Assembly: GCA_964544635.1 (NCBI GenBank)
Contig: CAZJCK010000089.1
Span: forward strand, 1 to 11,112
DNA: 11,112 nucleotides
Direction: 5' to 3'
Origin: CAZJCK01 sp964544635
GTDB lineage: Bacteria; Zixibacteria; MSB-5A5; GN15; FEB-12
Positions within the stretch are counted from its first letter, which is position 1; each line of letters begins with the position of its first letter. Under the pieces are notes generated by a model. The model saw only the letters and a program-made list of their open reading frames with translations, did not search any database and was not told where the DNA came from. Below are positions 1 to 7,540 of this stretch, in pieces. The position numbers were made by a program, and so were the translations under genes.

Positions 1-22
1 GCAAAAATCCGTATAAGTTGGC

Positions 23-646
23 ATGAGACGATTACTTATCATACTGGGCAGCCTGCTGGCCCTGCCGCCTGTCCTGGCTGGGGCGGACGATTCCGCCGAC
101 GAAGAGCAGTTCGCCAGAGTAGCGGAAACCCTGTCTTCGGCCGGCTGCATAGAACTGGACTTTTTGAGCATTATCGTGTCCGACATCTTCAATACCGTCG
201 ACACCATCGACGGCCATGCCGTCCTGGCCGACGACGGCCGCTACAATATTCGCATGGACAATGATCGTTACCTGTATACCGGCGACCTGGTCTACAACTA
301 CTCGGCGCCCAATAACCAGGTGGTTGTCGAAAGAGTCTCGCCGGATATGGTCGTCGGCGACCAGATTTCGTTTCTCACCCGGCTCGATCTATGGTATCAT
401 TACCGCGCTACCGAGCGGGAGGGAGTCTTCCGGCTCTGGAAAAACGACAGTATTCACGGCGACATCCCGGATTCGATGACAGCCCTGATCAACCTGGAAA
501 CGACCACCATGCAGTCATTGTCGTACTACGACATTAATGACGAGCTGAACCGGGTCATCTTCCGGCACCAAAGCCTGTCGACTGACTGTGCCGATTCTCT
601 TTTCACGCCGGACTTTCCAGATTCGGCAGATGTCCTTAGATTGTGA
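23..646 (+). CDS. lolA: LolA-like periplasmic lipoprotein carrier protein
   Basis: Probable periplasmic carrier that takes lipoproteins from the inner membrane to the outer membrane. The 207-residue product starts with a classic Sec signal peptide: MRR, a hydrophobic stretch at about residues 4-18, then A19-G20-A21 as a likely signal peptidase I site. The mature part follows the LolA pattern: an N-terminal region ending in a DGRY segment (71-74), the Y-x-G-D-L-V-Y-x-Y strand near 85-93 that corresponds to the 'DG-x-x-x-W-x-Y' strand of LolA, and a following NNQV (97-100). Overall identity to textbook LolA looks low, so the exact cargo is uncertain. Two cysteines (C42, C189) could form a disulfide. 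No clear Shine-Dalgarno is visible in the 22 nt upstream, so it may be coupled to a gene left of the window. It ends 6 nt before rimO and shares its operon with a BamD-like gene, which supports an outer-membrane role. Confidence 0.72.
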   Translation: MRRLLIILGSLLALPPVLAGADDSADEEQFARVAETLSSAGCIELDFLSIIVSDIFNTVDTIDGHAVLADDGRYNIRMDNDRYLYTGDLVYNYSAPNNQVVVERVSPDMVVGDQISFLTRLDLWYHYRATEREGVFRLWKNDSIHGDIPDSMTALINLETTTMQSLSYYDINDELNRVIFRHQSLSTDCADSLFTPDFPDSADVLRL

Positions 647-652
647 CCCGTC

Positions 653-1972
653 ATGAGAGTATATATCCATAAACTCGGCTGTCCGAAGAACGATGTCGAC
701 GCCGACTACATCGCGGCTCGCCTGGTCGACGCCGGCCACCAACCGGTCAGTTCACCCGACGATGCCGACTCGATCCTGGTCAACACCTGCGGCTTCATCC
801 TGCCCGCCAAGGAAGAATCGATCAACGAGATTCTTCGCTTGGGCGAGCTGAAGAAGACCGGCAACCTGAAGAGCCTCTATGCCACCGGTTGCCTGACGCA
901 GCGTTATGGTGACGAATTGCTTACGGAGATGCCGGAGCTCGACGGCGCGTTCGGGCACGGCGCCCTCGATTCGATTGCCGACGCCGTCACCAACAGCAGG
1001 CATCTGACCAGGGCGGTACGTCGGGATACCCGCAAGCTCGGATATTTGACCTGGAAGGATCGCTTCATCTCCGACGGCCTGCCGTGGTCATACCTGAAAA
1101 TTTCCGACGGTTGTGATCGCGCCTGCACCTACTGCGCGATCCCGGGTATGCGCGGGCGGTTTCGCAGCCGCCCGATCGACTCAATCGTGCGGGAAGCGCA
1201 GTTCCTCGCCGATAACGGCAAGAAGGAGCTGATACTGGTGTCTCAGGAGGCAACGATTTACGGCTACGACTTAAAAAGTCGCCCGAACATTGTCGACCTC
1301 CTGAAAGAACTGGATAACGTCGACGGTATCGAGTGGATCCGCCTCATGTATCTCTACCCGGCCCAGCTCGAGCGCGAACTGATCGAATACATGGCCGACG
1401 CCAACAAGTCGCTGCCGTACTTCGACCTGCCGCTCCAGCATATCAATACCGAGGTATTGGCCGGTATGCGGCGTCGCGTCACCCGTCCCCAGATCGAACG
1501 TCAACTGGCCGACATCCGTACCATCGTCCCCAACCCGATCATCCGCACCACCTTCATTGTCGGCTTCCCCGGCGAATCGGAGGCGCAATTCGAAGAGCTG
1601 CGGAGTTTCGTTGAAACCGAACAATTTGAGCGGCTGGGAGTCTTTCCGTATTCGGCCGAAGAGGGGACGGAAGCCGGTGAATACGAGGGCCAGATCGCGG
1701 AAAACGAAAAACTGCGGCGGGTCGACGAAATCATGTCGCGGCAGCGCGAAATCGCCTTTGATCACAATAGCGCATTGATTGAGACTACTCAACATGTTAT
1801 GATAGACGCCATCCTTGATGATGGTCGCGCGGTCGGCCGTACCTACGGTGACTGCCCGGATATTGATCAGGATGTATATGTCACGGGCGACGATCTTGCG
1901 GTCGGTCAGATCCGACCGGTGAAGATCGACGCTGTGGATGGGTATGATCTTTTAGGTACAGCGGTAGCATAG
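653..1972 (+). CDS. rimO: Ribosomal protein S12 methylthiotransferase RimO
   Basis: Radical-SAM enzyme that adds a methylthio group to the conserved aspartate of ribosomal protein S12. The 439-residue length matches the family (E. coli RimO is about 440). The N-terminal MTTase domain has its three cluster-binding cysteines: C10 in LGCPKN, C46 in NTCGF and C80 in ATGC. The radical-SAM domain has CxxxCxxC at C154, C158 and C161 (DGCDRACTYCAIP). The C-terminal TRAM domain occupies about residues 375-439. The start LGCPKN, the CAIP after the third radical-SAM cysteine, and a P-D-I-D sequence in the TRAM region favour RimO over the tRNA enzymes MiaB and MtaB. The ATG at 653 lies 6 nt after the lolA stop with only a weak ribosome site, so coupling is likely. 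The next gene begins 3 nt after the stop. Confidence 0.94.
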   Translation: MRVYIHKLGCPKNDVDADYIAARLVDAGHQPVSSPDDADSILVNTCGFILPAKEESINEILRLGELKKTGNLKSLYATGCLTQRYGDELLTEMPELDGAFGHGALDSIADAVTNSRHLTRAVRRDTRKLGYLTWKDRFISDGLPWSYLKISDGCDRACTYCAIPGMRGRFRSRPIDSIVREAQFLADNGKKELILVSQEATIYGYDLKSRPNIVDLLKELDNVDGIEWIRLMYLYPAQLERELIEYMADANKSLPYFDLPLQHINTEVLAGMRRRVTRPQIERQLADIRTIVPNPIIRTTFIVGFPGESEAQFEELRSFVETEQFERLGVFPYSAEEGTEAGEYEGQIAENEKLRRVDEIMSRQREIAFDHNSALIETTQHVMIDAILDDGRAVGRTYGDCPDIDQDVYVTGDDLAVGQIRPVKIDAVDGYDLLGTAVA

Positions 1973-1975
1973 CCT

Positions 1976-2620
1976 ATGATACAACTCGATAAGGTTGGCA
2001 TTTACTTGTCGAAGCCGGTGGCCTTCCTCATGGTCCTGATATACCTGGTCCAGTCGGCGCTGCTGGTCTACCTGATCACCGACAAGTTCGACCTGGAACG
2101 ACAGATTTCGTTCCAACAAAACCGTATTCACGAATTGCAGGAGCGACTGCAGGTGTTCGACGCTATCGATGATTTCCAGATCGGCTTCTCCGAGGAAGAG
2201 GTCGGCCGGCTCGCTGATGTCGTCTATACCGAGAGCAAGAAGTACAACTATGACCCGATGTTCGTGGTAGCGATCATTCTCACCGAATCGTCGTTCCGCC
2301 GCGGTCAGGTTTCATCAAAAGGCGCCCGCGGTCTGATGCAGGTGATGCCGTTTGTCGGTAAGGATCTGGCCGAACGGATGGGCATGCCGTGGTCGGGCGC
2401 CCAGTCACTGCACGAACCGCAGGCCAATATCAAGCTCGGTACCCTGCACCTGTTTGAACAAATCCTCGAGTTCAGGGACATCGAAAAGGCGCTGCTCGCA
2501 TATAATATGGGGGAGACCCGATTGCGCGGTCTGCTCAGAAATGAAAAGGAACTGCCGCAGAACTACATCAAGAAGGTTCTGGAGTATTATAAGAAGCTCA
2601 AGGAGACCTACCAGGCGTGA
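1976..2620 (+). CDS. Membrane-anchored SLT-domain lytic transglycosylase
   Basis: Cleaves the MurNAc-GlcNAc bond of peptidoglycan with formation of 1,6-anhydroMurNAc, acting in the periplasm. The 214-residue protein has one N-terminal membrane segment (about 14-35), a short predicted coiled coil (about 38-62) and a C-terminal SLT/GH23 domain (about 75-214). SLT hallmarks are all present: the catalytic glutamate E104 in TESSF, GARGLMQVMP at 116-125, the NIKLGTLHL helix at 151-159, AYNMG at 175-179 and a Y-x-x-K-V element at 198-201. The lack of a cleavable signal and the coiled-coil stalk suggest an inner-membrane-tethered enzyme with its active site in the periplasm. It starts 3 nt after rimO, and its TGA overlaps the GTG start of the next gene. 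The exact subfamily (MltC/MltE/Slt-like) cannot be decided by eye. Confidence 0.9.
   Translation: MIQLDKVGIYLSKPVAFLMVLIYLVQSALLVYLITDKFDLERQISFQQNRIHELQERLQVFDAIDDFQIGFSEEEVGRLADVVYTESKKYNYDPMFVVAIILTESSFRRGQVSSKGARGLMQVMPFVGKDLAERMGMPWSGAQSLHEPQANIKLGTLHLFEQILEFRDIEKALLAYNMGETRLRGLLRNEKELPQNYIKKVLEYYKKLKETYQA
2600..2605 (+). promoter_or_regulatory. Shine-Dalgarno deciding the GTG start of the BamD-like gene
   Basis: AAGGAG lies 11 nt before the GTG at 2617, inside the end of the transglycosylase gene. It supports the GTG start, which is also the only nearby start that keeps the signal peptide and lipobox. The next in-frame ATG comes after the lipobox cysteine. Confidence 0.6.
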
Positions 2621-3552
2621 CCACACCCAATCGCACATACAGATTCTCGATCGCATTCGGCCTGCTCTTGCTGGTCGTGATCGGCTGCGGCGGCATGCAG
2701 GACTTAAGCAACCTGACCTCGACGGATCTCTACGACATGGGCATGCAGCAGTTTGAAAAAGGCGATTACCGAAAGTCGATCCAGACCTTCCAGGCCCTCA
2801 TCTACAACAACCCGGGCGCGGCCATTGTCGATACTGCGCAGTACTATCTGGCGCTGTCGTATTTCAATAACGATGCCTTTGAGCTGGCGGCGGTTGAATT
2901 CAACCGTCTCGTCCTGAACTATCCGTCGTCACCGTTCTTCGAATCAGCCATATTTCACCGGGCGGTGGCAGAGTATGAAGCGACTCCCGACAAGTATGGT
3001 CTCGACCAGTCGGAGCTTCCTGACGCGATTCAGAAACTCGAAGATTTCATGATCGATTACCCGGAGTCGGAGTATGTGCCGCAGGCCCAGCATTACCTGG
3101 CCGAGGCGCACAATCGTCTCGCCCACAAAGCCTTCTCGGCCGCGAAGACCTACCATCACATGGGCGCCTACGAAGCCGCTATCGCGTATTACCAGATTGT
3201 GCTCGACGAATACACCAGCTCACCGTGGGCCGCCGATGCCGCCTTCTTCCAGGCTGAGATGTACGTGAAGCGCCACAAATACGATTCGGCTGCTATCAAG
3301 TTTGAGCAATACATGTCGGTCTTCCCGACTCACGAGAAAGTGGAAGAAGCTAAAGACAAGCGCATCGAAGCCGCGTTCAAGGATGCCGAGCAGGCATACG
3401 ATAACGGCGACCTCGAATCGGCAGTCGAAAAGTTCAACAGCTTTCTGGCCTCCTTTCCCGACTCCGACAAAGCCGCCTCTGCCCGGGGCTATCTCGAGAA
3501 GATCGGGCCGCTGCCGCAATCCGAAGCCATGGCAAAAGATGGCGAGTCCTGA
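2617..3552 (+). CDS. bamD: BamD-like outer-membrane assembly lipoprotein (TPR)
   Basis: Probable component of the BAM complex, which inserts beta-barrel proteins into the outer membrane. The GTG start overlaps the previous stop (GTGA). The N-terminus is a lipoprotein signal: a basic segment (residues 1-9), a hydrophobic core (11-22) and the lipobox V21-I22-G23-C24, with glycine rather than aspartate at +2, so nothing marks it for inner-membrane retention by the E. coli rule. The rest is a series of TPR-like helical pairs, for example LYDMGMQQFEKGDYRKSI at about 38-55, an AQYYLALSYF helix near 75, and later repeats whose helix pairs end in F/Y-P. This is the BamD/YfiO layout. At 311 residues it is longer than E. 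coli BamD (about 245), with an extra C-terminal TPR. A close alternative is another TPR lipoprotein of the CpoB/YbgF or BamD-paralogue type. Its 3' end overlaps nadD by 14 nt. Confidence 0.82.
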   Translation: MTTPNRTYRFSIAFGLLLLVVIGCGGMQDLSNLTSTDLYDMGMQQFEKGDYRKSIQTFQALIYNNPGAAIVDTAQYYLALSYFNNDAFELAAVEFNRLVLNYPSSPFFESAIFHRAVAEYEATPDKYGLDQSELPDAIQKLEDFMIDYPESEYVPQAQHYLAEAHNRLAHKAFSAAKTYHHMGAYEAAIAYYQIVLDEYTSSPWAADAAFFQAEMYVKRHKYDSAAIKFEQYMSVFPTHEKVEEAKDKRIEAAFKDAEQAYDNGDLESAVEKFNSFLASFPDSDKAASARGYLEKIGPLPQSEAMAKDGES

Positions 3553-4147
3553 AGCCGGGGGAACCTGGGGGATACTGGGCGGGACGTTTGACCCCGTACA
3601 CAACGGGCATCTCAGCCTCGCTCGACAACTGATTGTCCACCGCAGCCTCGCCGGCGTCCTGTTCGTCCTCGCCGCCCGGCACCCGCTCAAGGGTCGCGAG
3701 GTTAGCGCCGGCTACGCATTCCGCCGCGACATGCTCGACCTGGGTCTCGCCGATCAGCCCAACCTCCGGCTCAGCGAAATCGAGAAGGAAAAACGACTCA
3801 GTGGCTACAGTATTGATACCGTCGAAACCCTGAAGCGCCAGTATCCGGAGTCGGACTTTGTATTCATCATCGGGGCTGACAACCTGGAGAGTTTGCCCGA
3901 CTGGCACCGCGCCGATGAATTGATCGGCCAGATCACGTTTCTGGTCGGTACCCGGCCGCCTGTCGACAGCCTGATGGTACCGGACAAGCTGAAGGGCCAC
4001 GTCGACGTCGTCGATATCGAGCCGGTCGACATTTCATCCACGCAGGTGCGCCAACGTGTCTCCGAAGGTATCGATAAAGATGATCTCACAACCCTTGTGC
4101 CGGCGCGGGTCGCCGAATATATTCTGCGCAACGGATTGTACCAATGA
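3539..4147 (+). CDS. nadD: Nicotinate-mononucleotide adenylyltransferase
   Basis: Transfers AMP from ATP to nicotinate mononucleotide to give deamido-NAD, in de novo and salvage NAD synthesis. The product is 202 residues, normal for the family. Motifs: the nucleotidyltransferase signature GGTFDPVHNGH at 14-24, GYSIDT at 89-94, GADN at 112-115 with W122 shortly after, and ISSTQVR at 165-171. The frame stays open far upstream (to 3302), but that stretch lies inside the BamD-like gene and encodes low-complexity shadow sequence. The ATG at 3539 is the nearest start before the catalytic core, giving a 14-nt overlap with the preceding stop and probable translational coupling. The usual PPHK element after the first domain is changed here: residues 45-51 read AARHPLK. 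The stop overlaps the polA start (ATGA). Confidence 0.95.
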   Translation: MASPEAGGTWGILGGTFDPVHNGHLSLARQLIVHRSLAGVLFVLAARHPLKGREVSAGYAFRRDMLDLGLADQPNLRLSEIEKEKRLSGYSIDTVETLKRQYPESDFVFIIGADNLESLPDWHRADELIGQITFLVGTRPPVDSLMVPDKLKGHVDVVDIEPVDISSTQVRQRVSEGIDKDDLTTLVPARVAEYILRNGLYQ

Positions 4148-6861
4148 GCCCAAAGCAAAAGAATTCACTGTACCTGATCGATGGTTCGGCGCTGATCTAC
4201 CGGTCCTATTTCGCCTTCATCCGCAACCCACTGATCAACTCAAAGGGAGAGGACACGTCCGCCCCTTTTGGGTTTGTCAATTCGCTTCTCAAGCTGTTGC
4301 GTGATGAAGAGCCTGATTATGTCGCCGTCGTCTTCGACACCAAGCACCCGACCTTTCGCCACGAGATGTATGGCGAGTACAAGTCGACCCGCGCCAAGAT
4401 GCCGGAGGAGCTGGTCGCACAACTGCCCCGTATCAAGGAAGCGGTCGACGCCCTCAATATCCCGCAGTTTGAACTGGAAGGGTATGAGGCCGATGACATC
4501 ATCGGAACCTTTGCGCGCAGGGCCGAGAAGGAAGGATTGGCGGTCTGGTGTGTCACCGGCGACAAGGATTTCTTCCAGCTTGTCAACGACAATGTCAGGA
4601 TCTACAACTCCAGGACCTCGTCCGGCGAGGTCGAGCGCTACGGCCCGGTCGAAGTAGCGGCCAAATTCGGTGTACCACCGGAGCGTGTCATCGACAAGCT
4701 GGCATTGATGGGCGATTCGTCGGACAATGTGCCCGGCATTCCCGGTATCGGACCCAAAACCGCCGACAAGCTGCTCGAACAATTCGGTTCACTGGAGGCT
4801 GTGCTGTCCGACTACGAACAGATCAGCGCCAAGGGTGTCCGCAACAAAGTTGCAGAGAACATTGAATCGGCCAGACTCTCAAAGAAACTGGTGACCATCG
4901 CAACCGACTGCCCGGTCGAGTTCAAGCTCGACGAGTTGAAGCGCCGCGAGATTAACTACGAAGCGACCCGCGACCTGTTTCTGGAATTGGAGTTCACGCG
5001 ACTGTTAAAGGAACTGATGCCCGACGAGATCCCGGAAGAACAAAAACGCGAGAACCATGTCGCCGCCACCGACTATCGAGCTGTCACCACGAGTCGCGAT
5101 CTCGAAGATCTCCTGGCCTATCTCGAAAAGAAGAAAGAGGTCGCGATCGATACCGAGACAACATCCCTCAATTCACTCGAAGCGGAACTGGTCGGCGTGT
5201 CACTCTCGCCGGCCGCCGGTGAAGCCTACTACCTGCCGCTGGGACATGACGACGGCGACAATCTTGATTTCGATACGACCCTGGCGCAACTCAAGAGCTT
5301 CTTCGAGAGCAAGAACGTGCAGAAGTTCGGCCAGAACATCAAGTACGACCTCGAAGTGCTGCACCGGTACGACATCGACATTCACCCCATCGGTTTCGAC
5401 AGCATGCTGGCGTCGTACGTCATCAATCCCTCGGGACGCCAGCACTCCCTCGACGCCCTCGCGATCGAACACTTCGACTACAAGATGCAGCCAATCTCCG
5501 ACTTGATCGGCAAAGGGAAGAAGCAGAAGTCGTTTGCCACTGTGCCGGTCGATGAAGCGACATTCTATGCCTGCGAGGATGCCGATCTGACCTTTCGCCT
5601 GCGCGGCCGGCTGGCACCGCTGCTGGAAGAGTTTGAGGTGGCGAACCTGTACTACAATATCGAACTCCCGCTCATCCCGGTGCTGGCATCGATGGAAGAG
5701 GCCGGCGTGCGCGTCGATGCCGCTTACCTCGAAACGCTGTCGGCGCAGATGGCCGACAAGCTCGATGCCATCATTGAGGACATCTACCAGATGGCAGGGG
5801 AGGAATTCAATATCAACTCCACCCAGCAGCTGTCGACCGTCCTGTTCGACAAGCTGGGCCTGCCGACGAAAGGCAAGACGGCCAAGAAGACCGGCTACTC
5901 CACTGACGTCCGCGTGCTCGAGGAACTGGCGCTCATCCATGAGCTGCCGCAGCTCATACTGCATTACCGCCAGCTGACCAAGCTGAAGTCGACCTATATC
6001 GACGCCATTCCCAGGCTGATCAATGAGCGCACCGGCCGTGTGCATACGTCGTTTAACCAGACTATCGCTGCGACCGGGCGGTTGTCATCAACTGATCCCA
6101 ATCTCCAGAACATCCCCGTACGAACTGAAGAAGGGCGGTTGATACGCAAGGCGTTCGTGCCCCGCGACGGTGACCATACGTTGCTCGTGGCCGACTACTC
6201 GCAGATCGAACTGCGCGTGCTGGCCCATTACAGCGAAGACCCCGGCCTGATCTCGGCCTTCCGCAACAAGGAAGATATCCACGCCCGCACCGCCGCCGAG
6301 GTGTTCGGTATCGACATGAAGGATGTTACACCGGAGCAGCGTCGCGCCGCCAAGACCGCCAACTTTGCGGTCATCTACGGTGTCTCGGCGTTCGGCCTGG
6401 CGCAACAGACGGGGATGAGCCAGTCCGAAGCGAAGGTGTTCATCGATACCTACTTCGATCGCTACCCCGGTATCAGGGAGTACATGGATCGCACCAGGGA
6501 ATTCGCGCGCGACAAGGGATACGTGACGACCATGTTCAACCGCCGGCGCTACCTGCCGGAGATCACGTCGAAGAACTTCAACGTCCGCCAGTTCGCTGAG
6601 CGGACCGCGATCAATACCCCCATCCAGGGGACCGCCGCCGACATGATCAAGAAAGCCATGCTGACGATCCACGACAACATGAGCGGCCTGAAGTCAGAGA
6701 TGATACTCCAGGTGCACGACGAATTGATCTTCGATGTCCACAGAGACGAAACCGATACGGTGCAGAAGCTGGTCAAGGATGGCATGGAGAAGGCTGTCAA
6801 ACTGAAGGTGCCGGTGGTCATCGATGCGGGTATCGGCGAAAACTGGCTGGAGGCCAAGTAA
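4144..6861 (+). CDS. polA: DNA polymerase I, three-domain, proofreading intact
   Basis: Fills gaps in excision repair and replaces Okazaki primers. The 905-residue protein has all three domains. The 5'-3' nuclease (about 1-295) shows LIDGSALIYR, FDTKHPTFRH, GYEADDIIGT, VTGDKDFFQLV, and the helix-hairpin-helix GDSSDNVPGIPGIGPKTA at 190-207. The 3'-5' exonuclease (about 310-495) retains its carboxylates: D336 and E338 (DTE), D402 and Y475-x-x-x-D479, so proofreading should work. That is not universal, because many bacterial PolA proteins have lost these residues. The polymerase domain (about 500-905) has motif A D684 with steric-gate E689 (DYSQIELR), motif B K737/F741/Y745 (KTANFAVIYG) and motif C H858-D859 (QVHDE). 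F741, at the position where T7 polymerase has tyrosine, predicts discrimination against dideoxynucleotides. The start overlaps the nadD stop by 4 nt; coaE follows after 4 nt. Confidence 0.98.
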   Translation: MSPKQKNSLYLIDGSALIYRSYFAFIRNPLINSKGEDTSAPFGFVNSLLKLLRDEEPDYVAVVFDTKHPTFRHEMYGEYKSTRAKMPEELVAQLPRIKEAVDALNIPQFELEGYEADDIIGTFARRAEKEGLAVWCVTGDKDFFQLVNDNVRIYNSRTSSGEVERYGPVEVAAKFGVPPERVIDKLALMGDSSDNVPGIPGIGPKTADKLLEQFGSLEAVLSDYEQISAKGVRNKVAENIESARLSKKLVTIATDCPVEFKLDELKRREINYEATRDLFLELEFTRLLKELMPDEIPEEQKRENHVAATDYRAVTTSRDLEDLLAYLEKKKEVAIDTETTSLNSLEAELVGVSLSPAAGEAYYLPLGHDDGDNLDFDTTLAQLKSFFESKNVQKFGQNIKYDLEVLHRYDIDIHPIGFDSMLASYVINPSGRQHSLDALAIEHFDYKMQPISDLIGKGKKQKSFATVPVDEATFYACEDADLTFRLRGRLAPLLEEFEVANLYYNIELPLIPVLASMEEAGVRVDAAYLETLSAQMADKLDAIIEDIYQMAGEEFNINSTQQLSTVLFDKLGLPTKGKTAKKTGYSTDVRVLEELALIHELPQLILHYRQLTKLKSTYIDAIPRLINERTGRVHTSFNQTIAATGRLSSTDPNLQNIPVRTEEGRLIRKAFVPRDGDHTLLVADYSQIELRVLAHYSEDPGLISAFRNKEDIHARTAAEVFGIDMKDVTPEQRRAAKTANFAVIYGVSAFGLAQQTGMSQSEAKVFIDTYFDRYPGIREYMDRTREFARDKGYVTTMFNRRRYLPEITSKNFNVRQFAERTAINTPIQGTAADMIKKAMLTIHDNMSGLKSEMILQVHDELIFDVHRDETDTVQKLVKDGMEKAVKLKVPVVIDAGIGENWLEAK

Positions 6862-6865
6862 GCCC

Positions 6866-7447
6866 ATGATTATTGGACTCACCGGAAAGATCGGTTCGGG
6901 CAAATCAACTGCGGCAAGCGTGCTGGCTGAGGAAGGGGCGATTATAGTCGATGCCGACCGGATCGGGCGCGAGGTGGTTTCCGACAACAAGACCCTGCTG
7001 CGACGGTTGGTGCGACGGTTCGGTGAGGGTATCCTGACACCGTCCGGCGACCTGAAGCGCAAGGAGGTGGCGCGCCGTGCCTTCTCCGATCGCACCGCCA
7101 AAACCGACCTCGACCAGATTGTCCACCCCCACCTGTTGAAAGAACTTCGCAAACAAGTCCGCCAGGCGAAACGCGGCGGGCGGACGGTTGTCGTCGATGC
7201 CGCCTTGCTGCTGGATTGGCAGTACGACCGCGAATGCGATTGCGTCCTGGTCATCCATTCGAAACTGGAAACGCGCATCAAACGGATGAAAAAGCGCGGC
7301 TTCGACCGTGCCCAGATCATCGCCTTCAACCGCCGCCAGCTCCCCTTCAGCGAGTACCGTGAGCGATCCGACAAGGTCATTCACAATGAGGGCAGCGCCC
7401 GGGAGCTGCGGGACAAGGTTCGCCGCTGGTACCGCTCGCTCGGCTGA
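6866..7447 (+). CDS. coaE: Dephospho-CoA kinase
   Basis: Phosphorylates the 3'-hydroxyl of dephospho-CoA with ATP, the last step of coenzyme A synthesis. The 193-residue product is close to the usual length. It begins directly with the kinase fold: strand MIIGLTG, Walker A GKIGSGKS (7-14), D29-x-D31 (VDADRIGREV), HPHL at 87-90, VVVDAALLLDW at 108-118 (equivalent of the usual VVDIPLLFE strand), and the C-terminal NRRQLPFSEYRERSD and VIHNEGS segments, which are typical of CoaE. The frame is open upstream to 6824 inside polA, but the ATG at 6866 puts the P-loop at the normal position and has GGAGG at 6849-6853, 12 nt away. It starts 4 nt after the polA stop and is the last gene of the operon. 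No strong terminator is visible behind it. Confidence 0.94.
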   Translation: MIIGLTGKIGSGKSTAASVLAEEGAIIVDADRIGREVVSDNKTLLRRLVRRFGEGILTPSGDLKRKEVARRAFSDRTAKTDLDQIVHPHLLKELRKQVRQAKRGGRTVVVDAALLLDWQYDRECDCVLVIHSKLETRIKRMKKRGFDRAQIIAFNRRQLPFSEYRERSDKVIHNEGSARELRDKVRRWYRSLG

Positions 7448-7462
7448 TTTTCCGCCCAATTG

Positions 7463-7490
7463 TTGACACTTCGAGCCGTTTTGTGCTAAT
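7463..7490 (+). promoter_or_regulatory. Sigma70-like promoter of the transketolase unit
   Basis: In the 93-nt spacer between coaE and the transketolase gene there is a perfect -35 hexamer TTGACA (7463-7468), then a 16-nt spacer and GCTAAT (7485-7490; 4 of 6 to TATAAT). A TGT just upstream (7482-7484) fits an extended -10. Transcription would start near 7497 and give a leader of about 44 nt. An alternative -10 is AATTAT (7488-7493) with a 19-nt spacer. This is a motif-based prediction only. Confidence 0.5.
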
Positions 7491-7497
7491 TATCACA
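7482..7497. promoter_or_regulatory. Possible CRP/FNR-family operator over the -10 region
   Basis: The 16-mer TGTGC-TAATTA-TCACA differs at one position from the CRP-type consensus TGTGA-N6-TCACA, and its central TAATTA is itself palindromic. Including the flanking T and A (7481-7498), 16 of 18 bases are symmetric. Because it overlaps the predicted -10 element, a bound regulator would be expected to block this promoter. No regulator gene is in the window, so the binding protein is unknown, and an unrelated symmetric site is possible. Confidence 0.4.
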
Positions 7498-7540
7498 ACC
7501 GGTTGGATCGATTCTGGCGGCCGGAGGCAAGGGACCAAGC

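Noticed and set aside
3302..3538. N-terminal extension of nadD in the same frame
   Set aside because: It lies inside the BamD-like gene, encodes S/R/P-rich shadow sequence, and would put the GGTFDP motif about 90 residues in, unlike any usual NadD.
6824..6865. 14-codon N-terminal extension of coaE
   Set aside because: It overlaps the polA 3' end and would push the P-loop away from its usual position a few residues from the start. The ATG at 6866 has a usable GGAGG upstream.
7441..7462. Terminator directly after coaE
   Set aside because: A short T-run (ATTTT) is present but I find no convincing stem before it, so read-through into the transketolase unit is possible.
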